DNA of 64,000 bases, from positions 2,575,837 to 2,639,836 of the forward strand of contig BCHH01000001.1 in assembly GCA_001599595.1 (NCBI GenBank), given 5' to 3'. Positions 1-8,485 of this stretch are shown here, piece by piece (within the stretch, counting starts at the first letter, position 1; every line of letters begins with the position of its first letter). The position numbers and the translations under genes were made by a program. Source of the DNA: Beverwykella pulmonaria (lineage: Eukaryota > Ascomycota > Dothideomycetes > Pleosporales > Melanommataceae). The notes beneath the pieces were generated by a model, which was given only the letters and a program-made list of their open reading frames with translations, did no database searches and had not been told where the DNA came from.

Positions 1-558
1 GTCGTATCCCATGCCTCTTTTAGATTCCCCATGCTGTTAAATTGTCGGCCGGTAAGTTGTCGGCCGGTAAGTGGGGCAGTCTCATTGGAGGAACAAGAGA
101 TCCTTGGGCCCGTGTTTTTGACTCCCCGGGGATCAAAACTGACGAAGTTGTAGCCCCATTTCTTGGCGATTGATTCTCCATAACTGACTACGTGTTCGAC
201 ACCACTTTCTCCAGGGCCACCTAGCCAAATATCAGTAGAGTTTGACCGGAGACAGGGCAGAAAGCTTACCCGGGTTGAAAAGAAGATCCTCGGCATTCTC
301 GTCAAGCAGGTACCTGATAAAAGCTACATCCGTAGTTCCGGCTGAATCATCTGCATAGTCGAGAGGGACGGTGAGATAGGTGCACTGCAAGTTTTTCCCG
401 TAACAATCAACCCAGTTAATATTGGCTGATGGTGAGATGTCCGCGAAAGTGGGTCCAGTCGTAGGATCGTCTTGACGTTTGAGAATAAAGGGTAGGGCGG
501 ATGCGACGCCTATGACGGCTAGAAAGCTCAAGGTAGTGACTGAAATTGTTCTTCCCAT
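1..558 (-). CDS. Secreted TAP-like alpha/beta hydrolase (peptidase S33 type), 5' part only
   Basis: Two exons are visible: 270-558, then 220 down to the window edge, joined across a 49 bp intron (221-269, donor GTAAGC, acceptor GGCTAG). The join restores the oxyanion-loop motif NPGGPGESG, followed by SFDPRG, both typical of tripeptidyl-aminopeptidase-like hydrolases. The N-terminus has a signal peptide (hydrophobic residues about 7-24, ending near LPFILKR) and then the family's opening INWVDCYG...CTYLTVPLDY. The nucleophile GxSxG motif would lie beyond position 1, so activity cannot be judged. By family it should be secreted and release short peptides. A perfect 15 bp tandem duplication at 42-71 adds the residues LTGRQ a second time. 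A full-length relative lies at 50853-52422. Confidence 0.85.
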
Positions 559-1690
559 ACCGGCGATGAGGTTATCGAGAGATTACAATTAAAACTTAGG
601 AGAAAGAATGACTGAAGGGAAAGAAGGACTGAATGATGATCGCATAAAGTGCAACGACGACGAATGTTTGGCAGATGTATGAAGGGTGCGAAATACTACC
701 ACTCTATATAGCGCGATAGGGCTGCTCCTCCGTTGCTGCTGCATGCGCTACACGGTGAGACTTGGACTTCGTATGTAGTATGAGACAAATAAAACAGCCT
801 TTGCCGTTGGCGCTGTACCAACAGGACTTCATGCTGATCTTTTATCATGGTCTGTTTTGGGAAGACGCATATTTAAACATGTAATACGAGTGTAGACGTC
901 TGGGGCGTGCGTGTGCGGCACTGGTGGGCTTGATGTATCTTTACCGCCTTCCGGATAATGTTAATTTAAGCTCCTCGGTGTGCTGAAGGGGGGATCCAAC
1001 AGTGTCGGAGATTATGGGCCAAATGTGGTCAGTGCGACGTCAGGGAGGGGCTGTGCAACTCTATTTCCACCACACCCGAAACTCGTATTTCACTTCTCAC
1101 ACATCACCTCGTATTTCCTCCGCTCCTCCTTTTCTTGTTACCTAATGATCAAAATCATGGGCGTCTTACATAATACTTCTGACTGCCATTCGTACGGTTG
1201 CACTGTCTGTCGCAAAATCTACACCTTGCCCTTCGCCAACAACCAGCGCATCCTGCTTAGCACACAGCTCTTCTACTGCGGACCACACCATTCATAGCCT
1301 AACATACGCAACGAAGGCTACCAAGAACCTGGAGTACCATTATCAACCCGGATACGGAGTATTGAGCACCTCAGATGGTGATGGTTGCGTCAAAACTCTC
1401 CACTAATAAAAAGTATCGCAGGACAATGGCAACTGGAACAGCCATATCAGCTCTCCAATGGATTCCAAAGGGGTGCCAAGACTGATACCTGCTACATGCT
1501 CTATACAGGTCCAGAACGTCAGCGTGCTGGGTTCTCACTACCCAGTACTTGCCAATCGAGATGGCTGTGAGGGACACGGGAAAGATGCGCAGGAAGGACA
1601 TGAAGTTATTACAATTGCGGTGAGCTTCTATGGAACTATCATTCACCTTTGATCGCTCTTGCTGTCAACGATGTAACCCCCAAGCTGAGA
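559..1690. other. Intergenic, no supportable gene
   Basis: Open frames here are short, overlap on both strands and show no family motif. The first ~150 bases are presumably the promoter and 5' leader of the hydrolase transcribed leftwards. I see no RNA gene or repeat. Confidence 0.5.
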
Positions 1691-1692
1691 TG

Positions 1693-1960
1693 TCTAGGCA
1701 AAAGCGACGCCGTATTGTTTGATACAAAGATGACGGTCGAAAAGCCATTAACGCCGATATAAGCAACTATTTACATGATGCAAAGGTAAATCGGCCCAAA
1801 TACCCAGCTGATGAGGCCCATAAAGTGTACGAGCTCAAGAGCCTACAAAATTCTAGAGGCATCTCGCTTGATAAGATGATGTTCATAGGTGACGCGCTCT
1901 TCATCGTGGCAATAAACATCCTGCCTAATACCTATAATTGCTAAAGGAGGGACTCCTATT
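1693..1960 (+). pseudogene. Decayed HAD-IIB phosphatase (phosphomannomutase-like) fragment
   Basis: One uninterrupted block at 1819-1902 reads HKVYELKSLQ...GISLDKM then MFIGDALF. This matches the C-terminal signature of bacterial and fungal HAD-IIB sugar-phosphatase-like proteins (usually dKaYGI..L...GIs.deMlFIGDALFpGGNDyp). The frame is broken on both sides: a TGA lies upstream near 1718, and the GGNDYP-like continuation (RGNKHPA) appears in another frame after 1902 and then meets stops. Upstream sequence to about 1400 may hold further remnants but I could not align them. No ATG-to-stop frame covers the domain, so this is a relic. The aspartate of FIGDALF is kept. Confidence 0.6.
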
Positions 1961-2766
1961 ATTGTAATATCTAGTAATATAGAAAGGGGTTCAACAGTAA
2001 AAAGGCAGTCATGCTCAATGTAACGGCGCAGGATATCAGAACGATCGGATTCGGGTGCGAATCACTACCGAAGGCATATGGGAGTGCACGAGTGATAACG
2101 AATACCCAAGATAGAATTGACACCTCTAGGCCGGGTACGAAAGGATATTCAAAAGCTACCTGATCTAACTAACGAAACGACTGGCTTATATACACAAAGG
2201 GAGATGAGAGATAACAAAGCTAAGGTACTATAGGTTTTGGATAAGGAAGTTGGGAATGTGGTAAGCTATATAGCAGCCGTGGAGTGCGCGAATTCATCCG
2301 GCGTTGCCACACTAATTGATACCTTCTCGATTGAAGCTACTATGTTTCTGGTTAGTGCAAGAAGCCTTGCATGTCTTACAAATCTTACCCAGAAAAACGT
2401 AAGGGTATAGTGGAAGCGCGTTTCCTTTAAAGTGCTCAAGCTCTCGCTTCATCTGCTTCTACACAGGATCATGACGTGGACAACGCCTATAGAGCTGCTT
2501 CTATTTCCTGAGCTGTCCGTATATCTAAAGTGTTGCTCGGCAGATTTCAAAGGAAGATACTGTCCCTATTTCTGTTAAGTATACACAAGTGTATCTTAGA
2601 TGCATAAAAGTTACGGGCGGGTATGAGGTGACATTGTCTTTCACGTCAAAGGTCCAGTAACTTAATGAGGGCTTCCACAGCTATTCGGGACCCCTTCATG
2701 ACAGTGGTGTCTAATCGCCTTGTCTTTCGAGTTAATTTCTACCTTTCCTAGGGCTCGAGCAACATC
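1961..2766. other. Intergenic, no supportable gene
   Basis: Rather AT-rich sequence with stops in all frames. It may contain more of the decayed HAD gene, but nothing can be aligned with confidence. It is the 3' flank of the lysozyme-like gene. Confidence 0.4.
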
Positions 2767-3300
2767 CTACACTAGTTGTGCGTATTGCATCGCAGAACAG
2801 TTTCCCCTTGCCTGGTTGCTACTCTGCCTGAAATCTTCTGCTGCCGTTCGACGTCGCCCAGTCAAATTAACCTCTTTACCTCGAGTTATCCCTCCTGGTG
2901 CAATCCTCTCAAGCTGGTCTGCAACCTGTTCATAGTTCTCATCCTTGAAATCGGATCCAATTGCTTCGGCGACGCGTCTCAGTCCAGCGTTGTATGTCCC
3001 CGACTGAATCACGACTCTCTGCCCCTGATTCATTTTGTTCCACTTGTCGGCTCCGAGCCTACTCTTGAGATCTCGCGCCTGCCGTTCAATCACTTCTGTA
3101 AGCTGCTTGTGCCCTTGTTCCTTCGTAATTGAGCTACCGTACTTAGAAAATATCTCCGGGTGAGCAGGTTCGTGAATACCATAGCCAATGGATCTGCCGT
3201 GCTTCCCGCTCGTATACGGTTTGCTGCTAAAATCTTCGGCCCGCTTCAGTTTTTCAATTCCGTCTAGCGACATGCCTTTCATATTTTGTTCGGGAGCCAT
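2767..3300 (-). CDS. GH24 (T4-type) lysozyme-like protein
   Basis: A 177-residue intronless gene. The order GIEKLKRAEDF, a tyrosine, IGYGIHEP, then QGQRVVIQSGTYNAG and a late TGRRRTAAEDF follows the phage/bacterial GH24 lysozyme (endolysin) plan, and the length is close to T4 lysozyme's (164). The family cleaves the MurNAc-GlcNAc bond of peptidoglycan with a Glu-Asp-Thr triad. Here the Glu is probably E22, but the position matching the Asp holds S31 and the Thr is replaced by S37, so catalysis may be altered or lost. There is no signal peptide and no membrane segment; delivery out of the cell, if any, is unexplained. Intact, intronless and prokaryotic in type, it is a good candidate for horizontal transfer and sits about 2.5 kb from two other bacterial-looking genes. 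An inactive homologue is the main alternative. Confidence 0.75.
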   Translation of the reverse strand: MAPEQNMKGMSLDGIEKLKRAEDFSSKPYTSGKHGRSIGYGIHEPAHPEIFSKYGSSITKEQGHKQLTEVIERQARDLKSRLGADKWNKMNQGQRVVIQSGTYNAGLRRVAEAIGSDFKDENYEQVADQLERIAPGGITRGKEVNLTGRRRTAAEDFRQSSNQARGNCSAMQYAQLV

Positions 3301-3776
3301 CGTATACCGCGCTGATCTGGAATGGGATCAGTTGCTTATGTGGAAACCGCCGTTGAGAGGCTTTGTTTGAGGGATACAAATCGTTTATGTATGGGAAATA
3401 AGTCTTCATGAAAAGTCTCGTAGCTTCTCTAGATACATGGTTATCCAGAGACCTCGCGAACGCTGATTGTGACCAACTACGTCATCTGTCGCCGTTCCAT
3501 CGTTCATTCGTCGCATTATCGAGACACTCAGTTTCACCCCTGCCATTCACTAACACAAATTAGGAAACCTCCTTGCCATGAAGGTTGTGTAGAAGCAAAT
3601 AAATCAAAGAGTAAAACTACGTCTCTCCCCGCGTGCCGGAAAACCCACCGTACTGAAATACAAGGGGTACTTCGACTTCAAGCGGCTATAACTCAGCGCG
3701 CACATCAATATTTGCTATATTTTGTAAGCTGAAGGGTGGAGGAAAAGGTGTCCCGATGTGTATTGTATGTGAAGTA
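3301..3776. other. Upstream region of the lysozyme-like gene
   Basis: No gene seen. It should contain the promoter of the leftward lysozyme-like gene. The last five bases (3772-3776, AAGTA) are the left target duplication of the adjacent solo LTR. Confidence 0.4.
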
Positions 3777-3978
3777 TGTCACGAGTAGAGGCGGAAGTCA
3801 ACTGTCTGATGAAAGTGTGTATAAAGAGTGAGAAAGCCGTGAAGAGCTGACTGCTCGCACGACGACTATATATACCCATGAAGGGTGAGCTAGCTAGAAT
3901 AGGACATATGATATGTCATGTGAGACACGTGACATACGTGATACACGTGACATAGTAGAACACGTGATATACGTGACA
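3777..3978. mobile_element. Solo LTR (or LTR-like element) with 5 bp target duplication
   Basis: A 202 bp element begins TGTCACG and ends CGTGACA, a perfect 7 bp terminal inversion of TG...CA type. It is flanked by AAGTA at 3772-3776 and again at 3979-3983, a 5 bp target-site duplication. The interior contains a run of CACGTG/ACGTGA motifs and a TATATATA box. A diverged direct copy lies at 5495-5709. Because this copy carries its own duplication, it is an independent solo LTR or short element and not one end of a full retrotransposon spanning both copies. Confidence 0.75.
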
Positions 3979-3994
3979 AAGTATGTACAGCTGA

Positions 3995-4898
3995 TATATA
4001 CCGCATAATCTCAGAAAAGAGACCTATGCTAGGCCCAATTCGTCGGGTGAGGCGGCCTATCAGGTTGTTGCTGGTGGGGCCGGAAATGGGAGCTGAATGC
4101 CAAGGTCTAACGTCAAGCTGCTTTGTAGGTAGAAACAGTACATTATCTGTGCTGTCAGTACAGCTGTATCCGCGTTAAATATAATAGGAGACTGCGAGCT
4201 TGTGTGTGGGTGCCTGGGGCCAGTTATTTCCTTGCCTATTTAACATTGCGTACTGCAGTCGCCACAAAGGATTTCTGCGCCAGCCGCTGCTTTGAACCCT
4301 AGGGATAGTATTATATTAAGTACAATTACTCAGGCTTTAAGCCTTTGCCCTCGCCTCCACCCTCTTCCTCTTCTTGTCCGCGGCCCTGCAGGCCTTCTTG
4401 GCCGCAAGGCCTGCAGCATCTAGAGCAGGGCATCCCCTTTTCCTTGGTGTAGTTTGAACTGCAGAAGCCGACGTCTCGGCTTCTGCAGGCCCAGGGGAGG
4501 GACTCTTTTGCAGCAGTGAGGAGGGCACAGACAACAGCGGCGAAGACCTTTAAGCAATTATTAGCTTAGTCCTTNACTTCTATGCGTGATAACGGCGCTT
4601 TTTGGGAGATACGTTCTGAAGGGCAGGGCATGTGGGTGGAGGAAGAGAAGGCACAGGATGTACAGTATCAGGACTATCATTGTATACAGGTATAGTTAAT
4701 GTACAGCGGCTTTGAGACATAGTGTAGAGATGTAGTATAGGTAGAGAATTTCTGGCTCCTATCCAGAGCCAGTGCAGTTTTTGATGCCAAGGTAAATCAG
4801 CCTCCATTTCCGGCCCCACCAGCAACAATCTGATAGGCCGCCCCGCCCGACGAATTGAGCCTAGCATAGGTCTCTTTTCTGAGATTATGCGGTATATG
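3995..4898. mobile_element. ~900 bp element with ~96 bp terminal inverted repeats
   Basis: Bases 3995-4090 return as an imperfect reverse complement at 4802-4898; matching blocks include ATACCGCATAATC, AGACCTATGCTAGGC and GGTGGGGCCGGAAATGG. The differences are mostly C/T. The interior has two short - strand open frames (4337-4534, Lys/Arg/Ala-rich at its end, and 4580-4927, running into the right repeat) that match nothing I know; together they could be remnants of one coding region. No transposase catalytic motif is visible, so a non-autonomous DNA element or an inverted duplication fits best. One unresolved base (N) is at 4575. No clear target duplication was found. Confidence 0.55.
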
Positions 4899-5494
4899 AC
4901 GGACTGATTAGTCAGTGGTATATCCACGTGACATTATGGTGTCCTCGGCTTACATATTTCTTTACGAGTCATGTACTATAGGTAGTTTTAAACATTTGGG
5001 ATACCTCCCACCTGTAAGCTACTTTTGCATCGTCGCCTTCGGGCCTGGTCCATAGAGAGCCTCCTTTTACAGTATAACAGACTTTCTTCCCCACAGCACC
5101 ACCGCCAGGCCCTTACCACTCTAAATTCTTGAGCCTCGGAACCTCACTCAGATGTTGCAAGTCATTATTAGGCGCACAACTTCATGTAGGGTCGCCACGC
5201 TGATTACTGCCTCCAGCAGAAATGATCACCAATCCTGGCTAATGCAAGATGACTACTGCACATCTCACCTGTAAGCTGTATACATATATGTTTATTCTAG
5301 AAATATATAATTCAGACGTCTTTTTGGTTTTATCACCTCTTCATCTCCATGTAATTTATCTGTGACAACTGTTAGACCTGTGGCTGTGCGGCGCCTTGTA
5401 AGTGCTCCGGGATATCCTTAAATCGACTCCAGGATTAGGAACAGGGTTGAGACATCGAACAGCCCCGGCGTTTGTTAGTCAGCTAACGCATTTC
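4899..5494. other. Non-coding spacer between repeats
   Basis: AT-rich sequence with no open frame worth calling. CACGTGACAT at about 4926 resembles the ends of the neighbouring LTR-like elements. Confidence 0.4.
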
Positions 5495-5709
5495 TGTCAC
5501 GATGAGAAGCGGAAGTCAACTGTATGATGGGTAAAGTGTGTATAAAGAGTGTGAAAGCCGTGAAGAGCTGACTGCTCGCACGACGACTATATATACCCAT
5601 GGAGGGTGAGCTAGCTAGAATAGGGTATATGGTATGTCACGTGTATCACGTGACATATAGAAGAACACGTGAGACACGTGATATAGAAGAGCATGTGACA
5701 TACGTGACA
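5495..5709. mobile_element. Second copy of the LTR-like element
   Basis: About 215 bp, direct orientation, begins TGTCACG and ends CGTGACA like the copy at 3777-3978. The central block (GAAAGCCGTGAAGAGCTGAC, then the TATATATA box and GAGCTAGCTAGAATAGG) is almost identical, and it has the same CACGTG-rich tail with extra units. The flanks are ATTTC on the left and CTCTC on the right, so no clean target duplication remains. It ends about 50 bases from the stop codon of the toxin-like gene. Confidence 0.7.
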
Positions 5710-5757
5710 CTCTCGAGTATTGGTCGAATCGAAGAATTCGAGAGCATATTCCGATAG

Positions 5758-7995
5758 TCAACGCTTCGAAAATATCAGCATGGCGAGTTCGAAGAGTATA
5801 TCAGCAGCTTCCGCCAACACGTCATGTCCGATATTCAACGGCTCAACAAATGTTTTGCTGAAACCAAGCGCCCTGAGTTGGCTCTCCATGTTGGATCGCA
5901 TCTCCTGACCTAGGCCTCGCGGGACGAGTCCCCACCACTCTGTTTGTTCTTTCGTGATCTCGATATTGACGATTTTCCCATCGATTTTGATTGCATTATT
6001 CTCTGTCATGCGGACATAGTCTCTCTGGATCTGACCGAGGCCCTTTTCTTCTTTGAAAATTTGCCTAGCAACATCGTCGACCGTTTTCTCGTATGGCTTC
6101 CCAAGTGCCGCGGCAGCAGCCCGCTCTGCGTCGAGAACCTTGTCTGCCTCAGCATAGATGGTTTTTTTCCAGTATTCGGGCAGCTTCTCAAAGCTCGTGA
6201 TTCCGCCGTATGTTAGTTCTCGCGAGGCAGCTTTTCCGGCCTTGCATTCGAATACGGCCACAATTTTGACCACTTCAGGCTCCAGCTCTCCAGCCGCATT
6301 CAAAACTTGTGGCTTTCGAAGTATCACGAGTCCATCTGTCAGTGCTCTGCCAGCAAGGTCTGTAATTTGATGTCCCTGGATGTGATGAAGTTGCCAGCCT
6401 TCTTTCAGCAGTGGTTCTATGTGGAACAGTTGCCCAACAAGCCGGTGGGATATCATATCTCTGATGAAAGAGCCAGCGAATTCTTCCAGCATCTGCCCCT
6501 TCATATGATCTTTGTTAAACCTGTACACGACTCGCCGCAACGACTCTTCCTCCAGGAAGTTCAAAATGGGAAATTTGATGAGAAGCTTGGTCCGATACTT
6601 GACGATGATTTTCTCCACTTCGCTCTCCACGACGGTTCCAGCGTGAATGAAGACGTTGCTAATGGTTTCGGCGATCTCGGCTCTGAGCTTCGGCGGTATC
6701 TTTTCCGTTGCGCTTTTCATGAGGATGGTGGCTCCCTTGGTGATGGCTTGCTCTGCCTCGTGCGAGACGCTGAGTAGCATGGGACCCACGGTCGCATACG
6801 CCTGCTGCATGATCTTTTCCGATGCGATTCTCACGGCAGCATCGAGCTCTCCTTTCCACACTGCGGAAGTCTCGGAGAGGAAGTGAATGACCGGCTGTAA
6901 CACCGGTTTCCCCAACTTCCATCCTATTTTGCCGAACTTTCTGATGAAAGGGAACAAGAGGAACAAGAGAATGATTGCCCTTTCGAAATTTGAGAGTGGG
7001 CGATGGAACATGTTGTACCCATTGTATACCGCCGCGATATCGATGACTTGGCTCAATCCGGGAATAAACGAAAACACGGTACTGGTTATTATCTCACCCC
7101 ATGTCTCCTCTCCAGGAGGTAGGTCGGGTATCACTCTAGGTGCCTTAGGCACGGAAAGGTCATTCGTGAGCTCTCCTATCGCTTTCGCAAAGTCGTCACT
7201 TATTTCTAGGTTGTTTGCCTTTGCTGAGGTCAAGTATTCTTGTAGATGGGCTGGGTTGTCGAGATCGATCTGCCTAATATCTGGGGGGTACTTTAAATCA
7301 GAGGGAAATAGTCTGCTGCTTTGCTGTCGCGCCAGCGCTGTAATCGATTCCATTGGGTCCTGCCCTGATTGGGTCACCGTTTGAGTGAGGCGAAGTAGTA
7401 TAAGTCCCACCGGCTTCTGAGAAACATATTTTCCGACTCCTTCCGGGGATGGCTTCATGCTCAAAAATTCTTTGCCGATCGGTTGCATCCTGCTCCATTT
7501 CAAAAACTCATCCGCGAAATATTTGGCGGCCACCTTCAGCTGCGGGTTTGACTGATAGAACCACAGGGGTGGGCCTTGCCATTCCTTGGGCAGATTGTCC
7601 CTTATCTTCTTGGGGTCGGCCTTGAAAGTTGCGCTGAGCGATTCGTACTCTTGCACGCGCATGCTATACGGGCCAGGCTCAATCGTTTCGTAAAAGGCAT
7701 CGTTTTTAATTTGGCTCAGAATTCCCTTCATCCACATGTCTGGGCCGATCAGCCCGGGGACCGTGAGTATTTCGCTCTGTTGGATGTCGCGTTGGCTCCG
7801 CAAGGCTCGCAGAGTGATGGTACTTGGGCCCCCCTGGACGTCTGCTTTTGTCAGTAGCCACATCAGCTTTGCTGCGACGAGTTCGTTATAGCTCGCAACT
7901 CCCGAAGCGATCAGAGTTCGTAGGTGGAGTTCCGCAAGCTTCACTCGCTCCTGGTAGGGAGTGAGATCGAACACAACGATTTCGGCTGGAGCCAT
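5758..7995 (-). CDS. Polymorphic-toxin-like protein with C-terminal PD-(D/E)XK nuclease motifs
   Basis: A 745-residue intronless gene with no signal peptide. Residues 1-290 are a helical region I do not recognise. Residues about 297-365 contain a hydrophobic stretch, FIPGLSQVIDIAAVYNG followed by LSNFERAIILLFLLFPF, that resembles the pre-toxin domain placed before the warhead in bacterial polymorphic toxins. Residues about 370-480 are amphipathic helices. The C-terminal part has a restriction-endonuclease-like core: KGQMLEEFAG (499-508), D554 in TDGLVI, and E583-C-K585 in VFECKAGK, a D-x28-ExK spacing that fits PD-(D/E)XK nucleases. By analogy it would cut nucleic acid, but this is inference from motif layout. 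It is transcribed away from the 1090-residue bacterial-looking gene at 8486, 490 bp apart. The frame is long and undamaged despite neighbouring repeats, so it is probably expressed. No immunity gene is identifiable. Confidence 0.65.
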   Translation of the reverse strand: MAPAEIVVFDLTPYQERVKLAELHLRTLIASGVASYNELVAAKLMWLLTKADVQGGPSTITLRALRSQRDIQQSEILTVPGLIGPDMWMKGILSQIKNDAFYETIEPGPYSMRVQEYESLSATFKADPKKIRDNLPKEWQGPPLWFYQSNPQLKVAAKYFADEFLKWSRMQPIGKEFLSMKPSPEGVGKYVSQKPVGLILLRLTQTVTQSGQDPMESITALARQQSSRLFPSDLKYPPDIRQIDLDNPAHLQEYLTSAKANNLEISDDFAKAIGELTNDLSVPKAPRVIPDLPPGEETWGEIITSTVFSFIPGLSQVIDIAAVYNGYNMFHRPLSNFERAIILLFLLFPFIRKFGKIGWKLGKPVLQPVIHFLSETSAVWKGELDAAVRIASEKIMQQAYATVGPMLLSVSHEAEQAITKGATILMKSATEKIPPKLRAEIAETISNVFIHAGTVVESEVEKIIVKYRTKLLIKFPILNFLEEESLRRVVYRFNKDHMKGQMLEEFAGSFIRDMISHRLVGQLFHIEPLLKEGWQLHHIQGHQITDLAGRALTDGLVILRKPQVLNAAGELEPEVVKIVAVFECKAGKAASRELTYGGITSFEKLPEYWKKTIYAEADKVLDAERAAAAALGKPYEKTVDDVARQIFKEEKGLGQIQRDYVRMTENNAIKIDGKIVNIEITKEQTEWWGLVPRGLGQEMRSNMESQLRALGFSKTFVEPLNIGHDVLAEAADILFELAMLIFSKR

Positions 7996-8485
7996 GTTGC
8001 CAACAACTCTCTAATGAAAGTAAAGTGGCAATGTGGTCAAGTATGTGGTAAGTAAGTACTCCAGCCTGCTGCTTGGAAATGTCCCAGAGAGCTTTGAACA
8101 CTTTATAAAAACAAACATAGGCGGTCTCGGAAGAACCCCGAGACGGTACAGCTAGGCGAAAGCTAGGGCGCGCCGAAACGGCGGGACGGTGGTAAATGTT
8201 CAGCTCGTAGGGAGCTGGAAGGTGGGCTGCACGCCACACCCTCACAACAAACGAAAATAAGCAACCGGAGCGAGGAGTCTAGATTCGTCTTTGCGCCTTA
8301 AATTGGCATCAGGCTGAAACCAAATGATATCTATTTGTCGTGATGAACGGCATGATCCGTCTGCGGGATCTGGGTGTGGAGATGTTAAATCTTGGACGCT
8401 GGCCCGCCCCAAACACAACAGCTAACCGTGACCGATTCCTTTCCTTCACACTCTAGTCCAATCTTTTTTCTCGTTTTATCTAAAA
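7996..8485. promoter_or_regulatory. Shared divergent promoter region of the toxin-like and 1090-residue genes
   Basis: The 490 bp between two start codons on opposite strands must hold both promoters. It contains the hairpin series at 8124-8240. A pyrimidine-rich stretch (CTTTTTTCTCG) precedes the ATG at 8486. Confidence 0.5.
8124..8240. other. Cluster of five consecutive hairpins
   Basis: Stems read directly: 8124-8130 GTCTCGG with 8138-8144; 8152-8155 CTAG with 8163-8166; 8171-8175 CGCCG with 8179-8183 (loop AAA); 8201-8206 CAGCTC with 8212-8217; 8221-8227 GGTGGGC with 8233-8240 (one bulge). Four of the five stems are 5-7 bp. The identity is unknown: it could be a structured leader RNA, a ribozyme-like or small mobile element, or a regulatory site. 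I found no tRNA, hammerhead or integron attC consensus. Confidence 0.45.

Noticed and set aside
3777..5709. A complete LTR retrotransposon spanning both LTR-like copies
   Set aside because: The left copy has its own AAGTA duplication on both sides, the outer flanks do not match, and the interior has no gag, reverse transcriptase or integrase.
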